A stretch of DNA of 64,000 bases from Rubrivivax sp. (lineage in GTDB: Bacteria; Pseudomonadota; Gammaproteobacteria; Burkholderiales; Burkholderiaceae_C): contig JALHMT010000010.1 in assembly GCA_022843905.1 (NCBI GenBank), forward strand, positions 96,736-160,735, read 5' to 3'. The notes beneath the pieces are model-generated. The model saw only the letters and a list, made by a program, of their open reading frames with translations. It did no database searches and was not told the origin of the DNA. The position numbers and the translations under genes are program-made. Of this stretch, positions 1 through 8,492 are shown piece by piece (the stretch's first letter is position 1; each line of letters starts with the position of its first letter).

Positions 1-1790
1 ATCTGCATGCTGCGGCCCAGCGCGATGATGGCGGTGGCGATGGCGCAGTCCTCGCTGTCGTGCGGGATCTCGCCGACGAAGCTGCGGTCGATCTTCAGCG
101 TGTCGACGCGGAAGCGCCGCAGGTAGCTCAGCGACGAATGGCCGGTGCCGAAGTCGTCGATGGCCAGGCGCACGCCGATGCGCGCGAAGTTCGACAGCAT
201 CAGGCGATTCATCTCGGTGTCTTCCATCAGCAGGCTCTCGGTGAGCTCCAGCTCCAGCCGTTGGGGCGAGATGCGGCGCTCCAGCAGGCTGTCCTCGATC
301 AGCGAGGTGAGGTACTGGTGCCGCAGTTGGCGCGCCGACAGGTTCACCGCCATGGTGATGGGCGGCAGGCCCAGCTTGTCCCACTGCTCCAGTTCCGCCA
401 GCGCCTTGCGGATGACCCAGGCGCCCACGGGCAGGATCAGGCCGGTGTCTTCCAGCACGGCGATGAATCGGTCGGGCGGCACCATGCCCTTGCCGGGGCA
501 GTCCCAGCGCAGCAAGGCCTCGACGCCCACCACCTTGCCGGTGTGCAGATCGGCCTTGGGCTGGTAGTACAGGATGAACTCGTCGCGTTCGATGGCCCGG
601 CGCAGGCTGCCTTCCAGCGACATGCGCGCCTTCACGGCGGTGTTGAGGTCGTCGCTGAAGAAGCTGAAGGTGTTGCGGCCCATCGACTTGCTGCGGTACA
701 TGGCCATGTCGGTGTGGCGCAGCAGCCCGTCGAGATCGACGTCGTCGGTGGGGTACATCGAGATGCCGATGCTGGCCGATACGACGAGCTCTTCCTCGCC
801 CGTCACGAAGGGTGCGGACAGCGCCTCGAGCATGCGCCTGGCGATCATCGCCGCATCGTCGGCGCCGCCGATGGCCTCGACGATCACCGTGAACTCGTCG
901 CCGCCCAGCCGCGAGATGGTCACCGGGTCCTCGTGGCAGCGCGCCACCACGTCCACGCTGCGCAGGCAGTTGGACAAGGTGTGCGAGACGTGGCGCAGCA
1001 GGTCGTCGCCCACGGCATGGCCCAGGCTGTCGTTGACGACCTTGAAGCGGTCGAGGTCGAGGAACATCAGCGCCATGGGCTGGCCCGTGCGCCGAGCGCG
1101 GGCCATCGCCGTGCCCAGGCGGTCGCGGAAGAGCTCCCGGTTGGGCAGGCCGGTGAGGCTGTCGAAGTTGGCCAGCGACGCCAGACGCTGCGTGACGTCA
1201 CGCTGGTCGGTCAGATCGCGCAGGCGCAGCAGCCGTTCGGCCCGGCTGTGGTCGACCGCCTGCGAGACCTCGACGGCCACCGGAATCGGGTCACCCTCCA
1301 GGCGTTGCAGCCTGGCACCGACGGTCCCGCCGCCGGCGCGCGGCAGTTCGATCTGCAGCCAGGCGACGATGGGCTGGCCGACGATGCTGCCGGCGGGCAC
1401 GCCCAGCAGTGCCACCGCTGCCGCATTGCACTGCACGGCCGTGCCGGCCGCGTCACAGAGGATGAGCGCCTCGGAAGCGCCGTCGAAGGCCATCGTCCAG
1501 CGCTCGTCGTTGCGCGTCTGCTCGTTGTGCTGCCGTTCGGCCGCCTGCAGCGCGGCGCTGCGCTGCGCCAGGCGCTCGGTCCGTCGCAGCCAGAATGCTC
1601 CCAGGCAGGCCAGCAGCGACAGACCCGCCACGGCCAGGGCGGTCATGTTGAGGTCGGGTGCCGCGTTCCAGCCCTGCCACCACAGCACGGCGTTCAGCGC
1701 CAGCAAGGCGACGGCGGAGCCGGGCAGCAACCGGTCCAGCCCACCGGATGCAGGCTCTTCGACGGCGACGGGCGGCAAAGGCAGGGTCAT
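1..1790 (-). CDS. PAS-GGDEF-EAL cyclic-di-GMP signalling protein (3' end outside window)
   Basis: A bifunctional-type c-di-GMP protein that runs off the left edge, so about 596 residues are visible and the last part of the EAL domain is missing. Two hydrophobic helices near residues 20-40 and 50-70 anchor it in the inner membrane. A PAS-like region (about 95-200) follows. The GGDEF motif is intact at about residues 296-300, preceded by the usual NFDSLTGLPNR start of that domain. The EAL domain begins near residue 405, with EALLRW at about 424 and later NLSARQL and DDFGTGHSSLSYL. Both diguanylate cyclase and phosphodiesterase activity are therefore possible; such tandems often keep only one. 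The ATG at 1790 is chosen because the reading frame continues through all domains from there. It stands alone on the minus strand, with the hydrolase gene upstream. Confidence 0.9.
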   Translation of the reverse strand, partial: MTLPLPPVAVEEPASGGLDRLLPGSAVALLALNAVLWWQGWNAAPDLNMTALAVAGLSLLACLGAFWLRRTERLAQRSAALQAAERQHNEQTRNDERWTMAFDGASEALILCDAAGTAVQCNAAAVALLGVPAGSIVGQPIVAWLQIELPRAGGGTVGARLQRLEGDPIPVAVEVSQAVDHSRAERLLRLRDLTDQRDVTQRLASLANFDSLTGLPNRELFRDRLGTAMARARRTGQPMALMFLDLDRFKVVNDSLGHAVGDDLLRHVSHTLSNCLRSVDVVARCHEDPVTISRLGGDEFTVIVEAIGGADDAAMIARRMLEALSAPFVTGEEELVVSASIGISMYPTDDVDLDGLLRHTDMAMYRSKSMGRNTFSFFSDDLNTAVKARMSLEGSLRRAIERDEFILYYQPKADLHTGKVVGVEALLRWDCPGKGMVPPDRFIAVLEDTGLILPVGAWVIRKALAELEQWDKLGLPPITMAVNLSARQLRHQYLTSLIEDSLLERRISPQRLELELTESLLMEDTEMNRLMLSNFARIGVRLAIDDFGTGHSSLSYLRRFRVDTLKIDRSFVGEIPHDSEDCAIATAIIALGRSMQ

Positions 1791-1936
1791 GGACAGGCGC
1801 AGCGCCGGGGAACAGGGTCCGGAGCCTCGCCTGAAGGATTTCGGACATCCCCAGCAGACCTGAAGCCATTTCTGAGCTCCCCCTCGGCGCGCGCGACTTC
1901 GATCACGCCGGATCGCGCGTGGTCACCCTTGGGGCG

Positions 1937-2791
1937 TCAGGCCAGTCCGAGCAACCTCAGCGCCAGGTGGTGCACGCGGCCGGCGGGGTCGGCCAGGTTG
2001 TGCAGGATGGTGAAGTGGTCGGCGCCCGGCACGGTTTCGCACACCGGCACCGAGGTCGGGCCCCAGGCGTCGCGGATGAGCCGGTTGTGGCGCAGGAATT
2101 CCTCGCTCTCGTCGAGCCCGACGACGGCGTGGAACTTGCCGCGCGGGCGGGGAAAGAAGGCCGGGCTCAGACGGCGCACCATCGCCGGGGTGAGTTGCAG
2201 GTCGGACTGCAGGAAAGGCGAGTTGCGCACCGGTTCCAGGTCGTACAGGCCCGAGATGCCCATCGCGCCCTGCACCAGGCTGGAGGGCAGTTCGTCGGCG
2301 AGCTTGGGCCAGCGGCAGCTCAGCAGCATGGCTGCCAGGTGCGCGCCGGCGGAGTGGCCCACGACCACGATGCGCGACGGGTTGCCGTGGTGCGAGCGCG
2401 CGTGGCGCCACACCCAGGCCAGCGCGCGGGCCGACTGCAGCGCGATGTGCTCGACCGTCACGGCCGGGCACAGTGCGTAGTTGGGCACCACCACCGTGGC
2501 CCCCGCGGCCACGAAGGACGGCGCGACGAAGGAATGGTCGGCCTTGTCCAGCGAGCGCCAGTAGCCGCCGTGCATGAAGACCAGCACCGGCGCGTCGGCC
2601 TCGGCCGCGGGAAAGACGTCGAGCGTCTCGCCCTCGCCTTCGCCGTAGCGCAGGTCGAGATGGCAGGTCGACTCGGCCCGCGCCAGCGCCGAGGCAGCGG
2701 CCCAGCGCTGCAGGATCTGTGGCGCCGCGGGCACGCGGGCCCGGTTGTTGAACTGGGCATCGAGCCAGACGGGATCGGACAGGTTGCGCAT
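1937..2791 (-). CDS. Alpha/beta hydrolase, kynurenine-formamidase-like
   Basis: A cytoplasmic hydrolase of about 284 residues. It has the HGGYW oxyanion motif (about residue 74) and the nucleophile elbow GHSAGAH with Ser near 147. A late GADHFTIL supplies the histidine near 259, and an acidic GLDESEEF supplies the acid. HGGYW together with GHSAGAHL is typical of the arylformamidase/BNA7-like esterase group, which opens N-formyl-kynurenine or cleaves small esters. No tryptophan-catabolism gene lies nearby, so the substrate is not settled. I use the ATG at 2791; a GTG at 2809 in frame would add six residues. Neither start has a convincing Shine-Dalgarno sequence. The gene is transcribed away from the tRNA gene. 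Confidence 0.8.
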   Translation of the reverse strand: MRNLSDPVWLDAQFNNRARVPAAPQILQRWAAASALARAESTCHLDLRYGEGEGETLDVFPAAEADAPVLVFMHGGYWRSLDKADHSFVAPSFVAAGATVVVPNYALCPAVTVEHIALQSARALAWVWRHARSHHGNPSRIVVVGHSAGAHLAAMLLSCRWPKLADELPSSLVQGAMGISGLYDLEPVRNSPFLQSDLQLTPAMVRRLSPAFFPRPRGKFHAVVGLDESEEFLRHNRLIRDAWGPTSVPVCETVPGADHFTILHNLADPAGRVHHLALRLLGLA

Positions 2792-2846
2792 GGGGAGGCC
2801 GGCCGGCACGGGTGGGGTGGTCGAGGATGTTAAACTGCCCCGCGAT

Positions 2847-2922
<76 letters not shown>

Positions 2923-2932
2923 CCATTCGACG

Positions 2933-2952
2933 CCCAACCTCCATCGGTTGGG
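2933..2952 (+). terminator. Hairpin just 3' of tRNA-Ala
   Basis: CCCAACC and GGTTGGG form a 7-bp stem around a 6-nt loop, starting 11 nt after the CCA end. There is no T-run, so it may be a processing or weak termination hairpin. Confidence 0.4.
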
Positions 2953-3080
2953 GCCGGCAAGTCGAAGCATCAAGGACTTGCGCGTGCGCCGCCTGACGCC
3001 AGTCGGCCAAGCCGCGCCGACTCGGCACCTGCTTCGGCCAGCAGCTGGCTCCAATCCGACTTCGCCCTGGGATCCAGGAC

Positions 3081-3110
3081 AAGCCGCAAGGCCTCGTGAC
3101 CTTGCGGTTT
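3081..3110. terminator. 11-bp hairpin between tRNA and response regulator
   Basis: AAGCCGCAAGG (3081-3091) pairs with CCTTGCGGTTT (3100-3110) across an 8-nt loop, with one G-T pair. A short A/T end lies on both sides, so it could stop transcription from the tRNA side and from the convergent response regulator, whose stop codon is at 3183. Confidence 0.5.
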
Positions 3111-3182
3111 CCGCCTCGGGTTCGAAGACCCGCAGCGCAGGCCCGCCGTCAGGACTCACGAGCGGCGGGATGCCGCCGAAAC

Positions 3183-3632
3183 TCAGTCTGCGTTCTGCAC
3201 GAGGGCGACGGGCGCGAGCCCCGCGGGCCCACGATGCCGGCCTCGCCGGCTGCCCACCAGCCGATCGATCTGCTCGCCCAGCGAGCGCAGGTCGGCGCTC
3301 TTGGGCACATAGACGTCGTAGCCCGAGAAACCTGCGCGGACCTCTGCCTCGGCCATGCTGCTGTGCATCGCGATGGCCGAACCTGCCGTGCGCGGGGCGC
3401 TGCGAAGGGCGCGGCCCACGGCCATGCCGTCCAGGCCCGGCATCTCGACGTCCAGCACGATGACATCGAAGACGGACTGGCTCACGGCGTCCAGCGCCGC
3501 CCAGCCGCTGTCCACCGCCTGGACGCTGTAGCCCCGGCCTTCCAGGGTCGCGCGCATGATCTCGCGCATGGCCGGGCAGTCGTCCACCGCCAGCACGTTG
3601 CCGGCGGGATCGCGGTCTTCAGACGAACTCAT
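3183..3632 (-). CDS. Single-domain response regulator (CheY-like receiver)
   Basis: A 149-residue receiver protein. Acidic Asp17/Asp18 lie in LAVDD, the phospho-acceptor Asp61 in VLDVEMPGLDG, and the conserved lysine (about 111) in VYVPKSAD. No output domain follows; the last 25 residues are basic and of low complexity. It therefore probably acts as a phosphate relay or binds a partner protein. The switch position normally held by Thr/Ser is near AMHSS. There is no histidine kinase next to it; the nearest signalling gene is the GGDEF/EAL protein to the left. The ATG at 3632 is the only in-frame start ahead of the receiver fold. Confidence 0.85.
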   Translation of the reverse strand: MSSSEDRDPAGNVLAVDDCPAMREIMRATLEGRGYSVQAVDSGWAALDAVSQSVFDVIVLDVEMPGLDGMAVGRALRSAPRTAGSAIAMHSSMAEAEVRAGFSGYDVYVPKSADLRSLGEQIDRLVGSRRGRHRGPAGLAPVALVQNAD

Positions 3633-3805
3633 GGGCGCAGCTTAGCGGGCTATTCGCAGGGCGAGAAGAAGCTCCGGCGCCTTTGGCACCACCCGCTCGC
3701 AGCTGCTCAAAATCCAGGCACAGCCGCTGCTCGGCCCCGGCGTTCGTGCGTCCCACCCTTGTCCGCAAGTTATGCACAGACTTGTTCAGCCACGGGCCGC
3801 CGGAC

Positions 3806-3822
3806 TTTTTTTTGGGGGGGGG
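3806..3822. repeat. Homopolymer tract T8G9
   Basis: Eight T followed by nine G in an otherwise mixed-sequence intergenic stretch 30 bp past the stop of the zinc-ribbon gene. It is either a slippage-prone site or a sequencing weak spot; it lies in no reading frame that I call. Confidence 0.9.
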
Positions 3823-3851
3823 TGACGAGTCGCCGGCGCCGGCCTGCCGTT

Positions 3852-4988
3852 TCAGCCCGACGACAGGGATGCGAACACCAGCACCAGGACCAGCGCCAGG
3901 ATCACGGCGAGCGCGACCTTGATCGTCGAGTACGGCCTGTCCCCCTCGACCTCGCCGGTCTGCCCGTTCACCACCACCTGATAGGGCTTGCCCCCGAAAC
4001 GGTAGCTGCCGATCCACACCGGCAGCAGCAGGTGCTTGAATCGGATGTCGTCCACCACCGTCTGGCGGCCGTGGATGCGTTGCTGGTGGCCGCCGATGTC
4101 GCGCCGGATGGCGGCGTCGATGGCGCCTTCCATGCGCCCACGGGCTTCGCTGAAGCCCTGCTCCAGCCCGTGGCGGTAGACCTCGACGCTGAAGCCGGCC
4201 AACAGGTCGGGCTCGGGCGGGCGCAGTGCAGCCAGGTTCCAGTCGCCGAGCACGCGGGCCAGGTGCGCCGGGATGGACGGCGAGCCCACCACCAGGATGT
4301 CGTCGAACGCGACCTGCACCGCGCCCGCGGTCGGCGTCCAGTCGGTCACGACGCGCCGGGCCGGGCCGGCGCTGGCGCTGGCACCGGGGCGATGGTCGAC
4401 CACCTGGCGCTGCACGCCCCTTTCGCCGCGGTAGGTGGTCACGGTGCTGGCGTCGTAGGTCCACCAAGGCACGTAGACGCCGCGGATGCCGTCGGCCTGG
4501 CTGACCGTGTGCTTCAGCGCATTCGGCGCGAACCAGCGGCTGGCCACCCAGCGCGAGAAGACCTGTTGCGCAGCCTGCCGGTCCAGCGCAAACGGCACCA
4601 GGGCCTGTGCACGGATCAGGCGCTCCACGTGCGCCTGTTCCACCAGCAGCGGCGACGCGCAGAAGGCGCACAGGTCACCCACCACATGCCCGTCGAACTG
4701 GGTCTGCGCGCCGCAGGCGGGGCAGTCGACCACGCGCGCCTCCAGGCTGGGCTCGCGCGCGGCCAGCCGGCGCAGCGCCTCGTGGTAGTCCTGCTCTTGC
4801 AGGGCCTGCGCCTGGGCATCCGTGGTGGGCGGGGGCAGCAGCCGGGCGTGGCCGCACGAGGCGCAGGCCAGGGCACAGCGGCCGGGGTCGAAGGCCATGG
4901 CGGCGCCGCAACCGGGGCAGGGGAAGTTGCGCGAGGCGCCGGGCCGGGGTGTGGCCGCCGGGGCGGCCGTGGGGGCGGAATTGGACAT
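3852..4988 (-). CDS. Zinc-ribbon protein with C-terminal membrane anchor
   Basis: About 378 residues. The N-terminus has a CPGCGAAM ... CASCGHAR zinc ribbon (about residues 20-45), and a second pair, CPACGAQ ... CAFCASP, lies near 95-115. The middle is a beta-rich domain including YVPWWTYDASTVTTYRGERG. The protein ends in one hydrophobic helix (residues about 350-375), so the bulk faces the cytoplasm. Proteins of this make-up are widespread in Burkholderiales. They are sometimes mislabelled as PriA-like because of the zinc ribbons, but I see no helicase motif. Function unknown. The ATG at 4988 precedes the first ribbon by about 20 residues. CIA30 is divergent, 102 bp away. Confidence 0.8.
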   Translation of the reverse strand: MSNSAPTAAPAATPRPGASRNFPCPGCGAAMAFDPGRCALACASCGHARLLPPPTTDAQAQALQEQDYHEALRRLAAREPSLEARVVDCPACGAQTQFDGHVVGDLCAFCASPLLVEQAHVERLIRAQALVPFALDRQAAQQVFSRWVASRWFAPNALKHTVSQADGIRGVYVPWWTYDASTVTTYRGERGVQRQVVDHRPGASASAGPARRVVTDWTPTAGAVQVAFDDILVVGSPSIPAHLARVLGDWNLAALRPPEPDLLAGFSVEVYRHGLEQGFSEARGRMEGAIDAAIRRDIGGHQQRIHGRQTVVDDIRFKHLLLPVWIGSYRFGGKPYQVVVNGQTGEVEGDRPYSTIKVALAVILALVLVLVFASLSSG

Positions 4989-5090
4989 CGGTGAAGCGGC
5001 CCCATTGTCTCGCACGGGGGGCGCATCATCGCCATGTCGAGCTTCGGCTTGCGACGCCAACACCTCGCCCTTCCACCCCGACGGCCCTTC

Positions 5091-5588
5091 ATGCTCCAAA
5101 TGCTGTTCGACTTCACCGACCCCGTCGCCGTGGACGACTGGCACGCCATCGACGACCGCGTGATGGGTGGCGTGTCGCAAAGCCGGCTGCGACATGCTCC
5201 GGCAGGACATGCCGTGTTCGAAGGCGAGGTCTCGCTCGCCAGGAACGGCGGCTTCGCCTCGGTGCGCTCCAGCCCCGGCGACCGGGGCCGCGCCGACGCG
5301 TCTTGCTGCACGATCGAAGTGCGCGGCAGCCACAGGCAGTACAAGCTCAGCCTGCTGACCGACGACGGCTTCGACAGCCTGAACTACCAGGCCGGCTTCG
5401 CTCCCGTGGGCGACGGCTGGCACACCCTGCACCTGCCGCTGGCGGCCTTCCGACCCAGCTTCCGGGGTCGCGAAGTCCCTGGCGCACCGCCGCTGGAGGC
5501 CCGGCGCATCCGCCAGGTCGGCCTGATGATCGCGGCCAGGCAGGCCGGTCCGTTCTCGCTGGACATCAGGCGCATCGGACTGGGCTGA
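5091..5588 (+). CDS. CIA30 family protein
   Basis: A 165-residue jelly-roll-like protein. The CIA30 (complex I intermediate-associated protein 30) signature is clear: LFDFTDPVAVDDWHAIDDRVMGG..S, then FEGEVSLARNGGFASVRS, and a late SLDIRRIGL. In mitochondria the family helps assemble NADH:ubiquinone oxidoreductase. The bacterial members are mostly uncharacterised and bind carbohydrate-like or redox partners by inference only. The ATG at 5091 fits the family start; an in-frame ATG at 5034 would add a basic, non-conserved leader. It is divergent from the zinc-ribbon gene, and no nuo genes are in the window. Confidence 0.85.
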   Translation: MLQMLFDFTDPVAVDDWHAIDDRVMGGVSQSRLRHAPAGHAVFEGEVSLARNGGFASVRSSPGDRGRADASCCTIEVRGSHRQYKLSLLTDDGFDSLNYQAGFAPVGDGWHTLHLPLAAFRPSFRGREVPGAPPLEARRIRQVGLMIAARQAGPFSLDIRRIGLG

Positions 5589-5673
5589 GCCTCGCAGGGC
5601 CACGGGCTTCCGCACGGGTCCGCCCATCGACGGAAGTTCCATCGCCGCGATTGCGTGAACGCAAGGACGACAC

Positions 5674-5689
5674 ATACCCAAAAGGGTAT
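5674..5689. promoter_or_regulatory. Palindrome ATACCC-AAAA-GGGTAT upstream of small secreted protein
   Basis: A perfect 6-bp inverted repeat 36 bp before the ATG at 5726. C/G-tract dyads flanked by AT/TA resemble operators of CsoR/RcnR-type metal or sulfur sensors, but no such regulator is in the window. A second short dyad, GGCGG-ATC-CCGCC (5701-5713), lies between it and the ribosome-binding site. Confidence 0.5.
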
Positions 5690-5725
5690 CTTTCCCTCAT
5701 GGCGGATCCCGCCAAGGAGCGAAAC

Positions 5726-6121
5726 ATGAAGAACCTTCGAACGATGGTCCTGGCCGGTCTGGTCGGCGTGTCGATGAGCGTTGCGCTGGCCCAGCCCGGC
5801 AGCGGCAAGGGGCCCGGCATGGGTCAAGGTCCCATGGGCCCGGGTCCGTCTGCCAGTGCGTCCGGCATGGGCATGGGCATGGGCCCGGGCGGTGGTCGCG
5901 GCCCGGCGCGCGCGGGCTCGGACTACACACCAGGCTGGGCGCTGATGACCCCAGAGGAACGCAACGGGCATCAAGACCGCATGCGGTCGATGAACAGCTA
6001 CGAAGAATGCAAGGCCTACCGGGACCAGCACCACGAGCAGATGGCAGCCCGGGCCAAGGAGCGCGGCGGCAAGGCCTTGTCACAGCCGCGGCGGGACGCC
6101 TGCGGCGGGCTGAAGAAGTAG
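5726..6121 (+). CDS. Small secreted Gly/Met-rich protein
   Basis: 131 residues. A clear signal peptide (about residues 1-22, ending SVALAQ) is followed by a flexible stretch rich in Gly, Met and Pro, with repeated GMGMG and GPG units. The C-terminal half is charged: MTPEERNGHQDRMRSMNSYEECKAYRDQHHEQM, listed here in two parts as a stretch starting MTPEERNGH and ending YRDQHHEQM. That half contains Met, His and Cys side chains that could bind metal. This composition recalls periplasmic metal-binding proteins linked to copper or nickel handling, which would fit the palindrome upstream, but that is inference. A strong AAGGAG stands 6 nt before the ATG. It is a single-gene unit, convergent with the TetR gene. 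Confidence 0.8.
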   Translation: MKNLRTMVLAGLVGVSMSVALAQPGSGKGPGMGQGPMGPGPSASASGMGMGMGPGGGRGPARAGSDYTPGWALMTPEERNGHQDRMRSMNSYEECKAYRDQHHEQMAARAKERGGKALSQPRRDACGGLKK

Positions 6122-6200
6122 GCAGTCTCCAAGGGGCCGTGCCGCCATGCGCCCCTGCAGGCCCTGACATCCCCGCGCGCCCTGGAGGAACCCGCAAGCC

Positions 6201-6821
6201 TCACCCGGGTCCCTCTGCGGCCATCGCCCTGGCCAGCATCTGCATCGCATGCGGCACCATCTGACGCTCGGCCTGCTCGCTCAGGCCCAGGTGCTGCATC
6301 ACGTCGGCCTGGGCGATGCAGGCCAGGCCGTGCATCTGCGACCAGATGAACATGGCGTCCAGGTCGACGCGCGCGCTCTGCCCACGTTCCGAGCCGTGGA
6401 TGCGGCGCAGCACCGCGCGCAGCACGTCCAGCGCATGGCGCGCGTCTTCCACCACTCCCAGCTGCGCAGCCGGCGCCGGCCACGGCATGCCGAACATCAG
6501 GCGGTACTCCAGCGGGTGCAAGGCTGCAAAGGACAGATAGCGACCGCCCAGGGCTCGCAGGTCCTCGCGAGGGTCGTCGAAGCCCCCCCGATCGTCCAGG
6601 TACTCGGCGAACTGACGGAAACACCGTCGGATGACTTCGGCCAGCAGGTGGTCGCGGCTCGGATAGTGCTTGTACGGCGCCTGGTGCGACACGCCCAGCC
6701 GTCGGGCCACCTCGCGAAGACTCAGCTGTTCGACGCCGTGTTCGGCAATGAACTCGTGCGCCGCCCGCACGCAGGCTTCCTTCAGGTCCGGCGGCGGACT
6801 CATCTCGGCGGGCTCGGGCAT
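6201..6821 (-). CDS. TetR-family transcriptional regulator
   Basis: About 206 residues. The N-terminal helix-turn-helix (about residues 25-65) reads LSLREVARRLGVSHQAPYKHYPSRDHLLAEV, given as LSLREVARRLGVS then QAPYKHYPSRDHLL. The histidine-containing recognition helix QAPYKHYPSRD is typical of TetR members that have a C-terminal WHG-type ligand domain. The ATG at 6821 is preceded by GAGGATGC, the best ribosome-binding site; an ATG 18 bp further in is also possible. It is divergent from the patatin-like lipase gene, and two identical dyads lie between them. It very likely represses the lipase gene and possibly itself. Confidence 0.9.
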   Translation of the reverse strand: MPEPAEMSPPPDLKEACVRAAHEFIAEHGVEQLSLREVARRLGVSHQAPYKHYPSRDHLLAEVIRRCFRQFAEYLDDRGGFDDPREDLRALGGRYLSFAALHPLEYRLMFGMPWPAPAAQLGVVEDARHALDVLRAVLRRIHGSERGQSARVDLDAMFIWSQMHGLACIAQADVMQHLGLSEQAERQMVPHAMQMLARAMAAEGPG

Positions 6822-6923
6822 GCATCCTCGCAAGGCTGGAGAGAGCACCATTGTGTTACGGCCGACCCGGCCGGCGGCAGGCCCTTGTCAGGGTGCGACC
6901 GGGAGACCCGCAAGGGGGCACTA

Positions 6924-6970
6924 GGTTGACAGCGTCAACCTTCATGACCTAAAGTGTTGACACCGTCAAC
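6924..6970. promoter_or_regulatory. Twin operators and promoter for the TetR/patatin pair
   Basis: Two dyads with the same half-site: GGTTGAC-AGC-GTCAACC (6924-6940) and GTTGAC-ACC-GTCAAC (6956-6970). Their centres are 31 bp apart, close to three helical turns. The first contains a perfect -35 TTGACA (6926-6931), followed after 18 bp by TAAAGT (6950-6955), which would drive the patatin gene at 6987. A TetR dimer on each dyad would cover both promoter elements. Confidence 0.8.
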
Positions 6971-6986
6971 CAAAAGGCAGAGCGCC

Positions 6987-7958
6987 ATGAGTCTCGACCC
7001 CCCGCGGTCGCCGCCGACCCGCAATCGCCGCCGCCACGCCCTGGCCGTGCTGCTGTCGCCCTTCGTTGCCGTGCCGGGTCTGGGCGCACTGGGTGGATGC
7101 GCCGCCTTCGACTACAACGAAGCCGACGCGCCGCGGGCCTTGCCGTCACCGCCGCGGCTCGATCCAGCCCCCCGCATCGCGCTGGTGCTGGGCAGCGGCG
7201 GCCCGCGCGGCTACGCCCACATCGGCGTGCTGCGCGTGCTGGAAGAGGCCGGCATCGTGCCCGACCTGGTCGTGGGCAGCAGCGTGGGCGCCCTGATCGG
7301 CGCCTTCTGGGCCAGCGGCCTGACCGCGGCGCAGATCGACGAACTTTCGCTCCAGGGCGGGCCGCTGACGGTGTTCGACCCTTCTCCCTTCGCCGACCGC
7401 GGCTGGATCCACGGCCGCAGGCTGCAGGACTATGTCAATGCCGGCCTGGGTGGCCGCCGCATCGAGGATCTGCCGCGGCGACTGATCGTCGCGGCGACAC
7501 GGCGCGAGGACAAGGCCGGGCGCTTCTTCATGAACGGCAACACCGGCGTGGCAGTGCGGGCCTCGGGCGCGATGCCCGGCACCATCTCTCCGGTGGGCAT
7601 TGCCGGCGTCGAGTACGAAGACGGCGACGAGGCCTTTCCGGTGCCGGTGTCGGCAGCGCGAGCCAGCGGCGCGCAGTTCGTCATCGCAGTGGACGTGAGC
7701 GCGCGACCCGGCAGCACGCCGCCCGACGCCACCGACGCCCTGCGTGAACGCGACCGGCGTCGCCGCGCGCGCATCGACCCCGAGGTGGCGCGGGCCAGTT
7801 TCCTGCTCCACCCCGACCTGGGCTACCGGGCGGGGCCGCGGCACAGCTACTTCGTCGAGGCCCGCGCACGAGGCGAGGCGCATGCCCTTGAACGGCTGCC
7901 TGCCTTGCAGGCGGCGCTGGACGAGCGGTTCGGTGCCCGCGCCTGGTCGAGGCAATGA
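6987..7958 (+). CDS. Patatin-like phospholipase, probable lipoprotein
   Basis: 323 residues. The N-terminus is basic (RNRRRH), then hydrophobic, and ends in ALGGC with Cys38, so a lipoprotein anchored in the cell envelope is likely. The patatin domain starts at about 63. The oxyanion loop is [12 protein letters not shown] (69-80), the nucleophile Ser99 lies in GSSVG, and the catalytic Asp212 lies in [12 protein letters not shown]. The usual DGG/DGA is DGD here. The family hydrolyses acyl chains from phospholipids. The ATG at 6987 gives the signal sequence its normal position. Expression is probably controlled by the divergent TetR gene through the two operators. Confidence 0.9.
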   Translation: MSLDPPRSPPTRNRRRHALAVLLSPFVAVPGLGALGGCAAFDYNEADAPRALPSPPRLDPAPRIALVLGSGGPRGYAHIGVLRVLEEAGIVPDLVVGSSVGALIGAFWASGLTAAQIDELSLQGGPLTVFDPSPFADRGWIHGRRLQDYVNAGLGGRRIEDLPRRLIVAATRREDKAGRFFMNGNTGVAVRASGAMPGTISPVGIAGVEYEDGDEAFPVPVSAARASGAQFVIAVDVSARPGSTPPDATDALRERDRRRRARIDPEVARASFLLHPDLGYRAGPRHSYFVEARARGEAHALERLPALQAALDERFGARAWSRQ

Positions 7959-7993
7959 GTCGGACACGGTGCGCCCGGACAGCGCCCGCAAGG

Positions 7994-8009
7994 ACCCTGC
8001 CAGCAGGGT
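7994..8009. terminator. Short hairpin between convergent patatin and HPF-like genes
   Basis: ACCCTG and CAGGGT pair across a 4-nt loop (7 bp possible with a tighter loop). No T-run follows. Confidence 0.3.
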
Positions 8010-8036
8010 GCAGGCCCTGGACCCCGGGTCGGCGCC

Positions 8037-8387
8037 TCAGGCCTCGGGCTTGCCCCGGATCGAATCGCGGCCCCGCGCATCTCGGGCCCGGCCCAGGGCG
8101 GTGTCCAGCGTGCGCACCATCTTGTCGGCAGCACCCATCAATGCGTCGGCCACCTTGCCTGCATCGTGGCTCACCGCGACCGGCTGGCGTCCGGCCAATC
8201 GGGCTTCGAGCTTGCAACGCTTGTCGGCTTCGCCGGCACGCGAGCCGTTGACGTCGCTGAGGTGGACCTCCACGCGCGTGATGTGATCCCGGAAGCGTTC
8301 GAACTTGTCCTTCAGTTCGGTTTCGACCCAGGCGGCCAGCGCCTGGTTGCCCTGCACATGTTCGTCCGTGTTCAGTTGGATCTGCAT
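8037..8387 (-). CDS. HPF/RaiA-family ribosome-associated protein
   Basis: 116 residues. It begins MQIQLNTDEHVQGNQALAAWVETELKDK and ends in a Lys/Arg-rich helix, the layout of the sigma-54 modulation/ribosomal subunit interface (HPF, RaiA) fold; I quote its start as MQIQLNTDEH and its core as FRDHITRVEVHLSDVNG. Related proteins bind the 30S decoding centre and quiet ribosomes in stress or stationary phase. This is a short variant with no ribosome-dimerising C-terminal domain. AAGGA lies just before the ATG at 8387. It is a single gene, convergent with the patatin gene. Confidence 0.8.
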   Translation of the reverse strand: MQIQLNTDEHVQGNQALAAWVETELKDKFERFRDHITRVEVHLSDVNGSRAGEADKRCKLEARLAGRQPVAVSHDAGKVADALMGAADKMVRTLDTALGRARDARGRDSIRGKPEA

Positions 8388-8492
8388 CCCGTTCCTTCGG
8401 CGTTGAGCTTGGTCGGACCCATTCCCGTGCAGGAGGTTCCATCGCCAGCACGCGGGGGTACGCTGACGGCAAGCCCTTTCCGCGCCAAGGAC

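Noticed and set aside
60..2480. An 806-codon plus-strand open frame at the left edge
   Set aside because: It runs antisense through the GGDEF/EAL and hydrolase genes, both of which have intact motifs.
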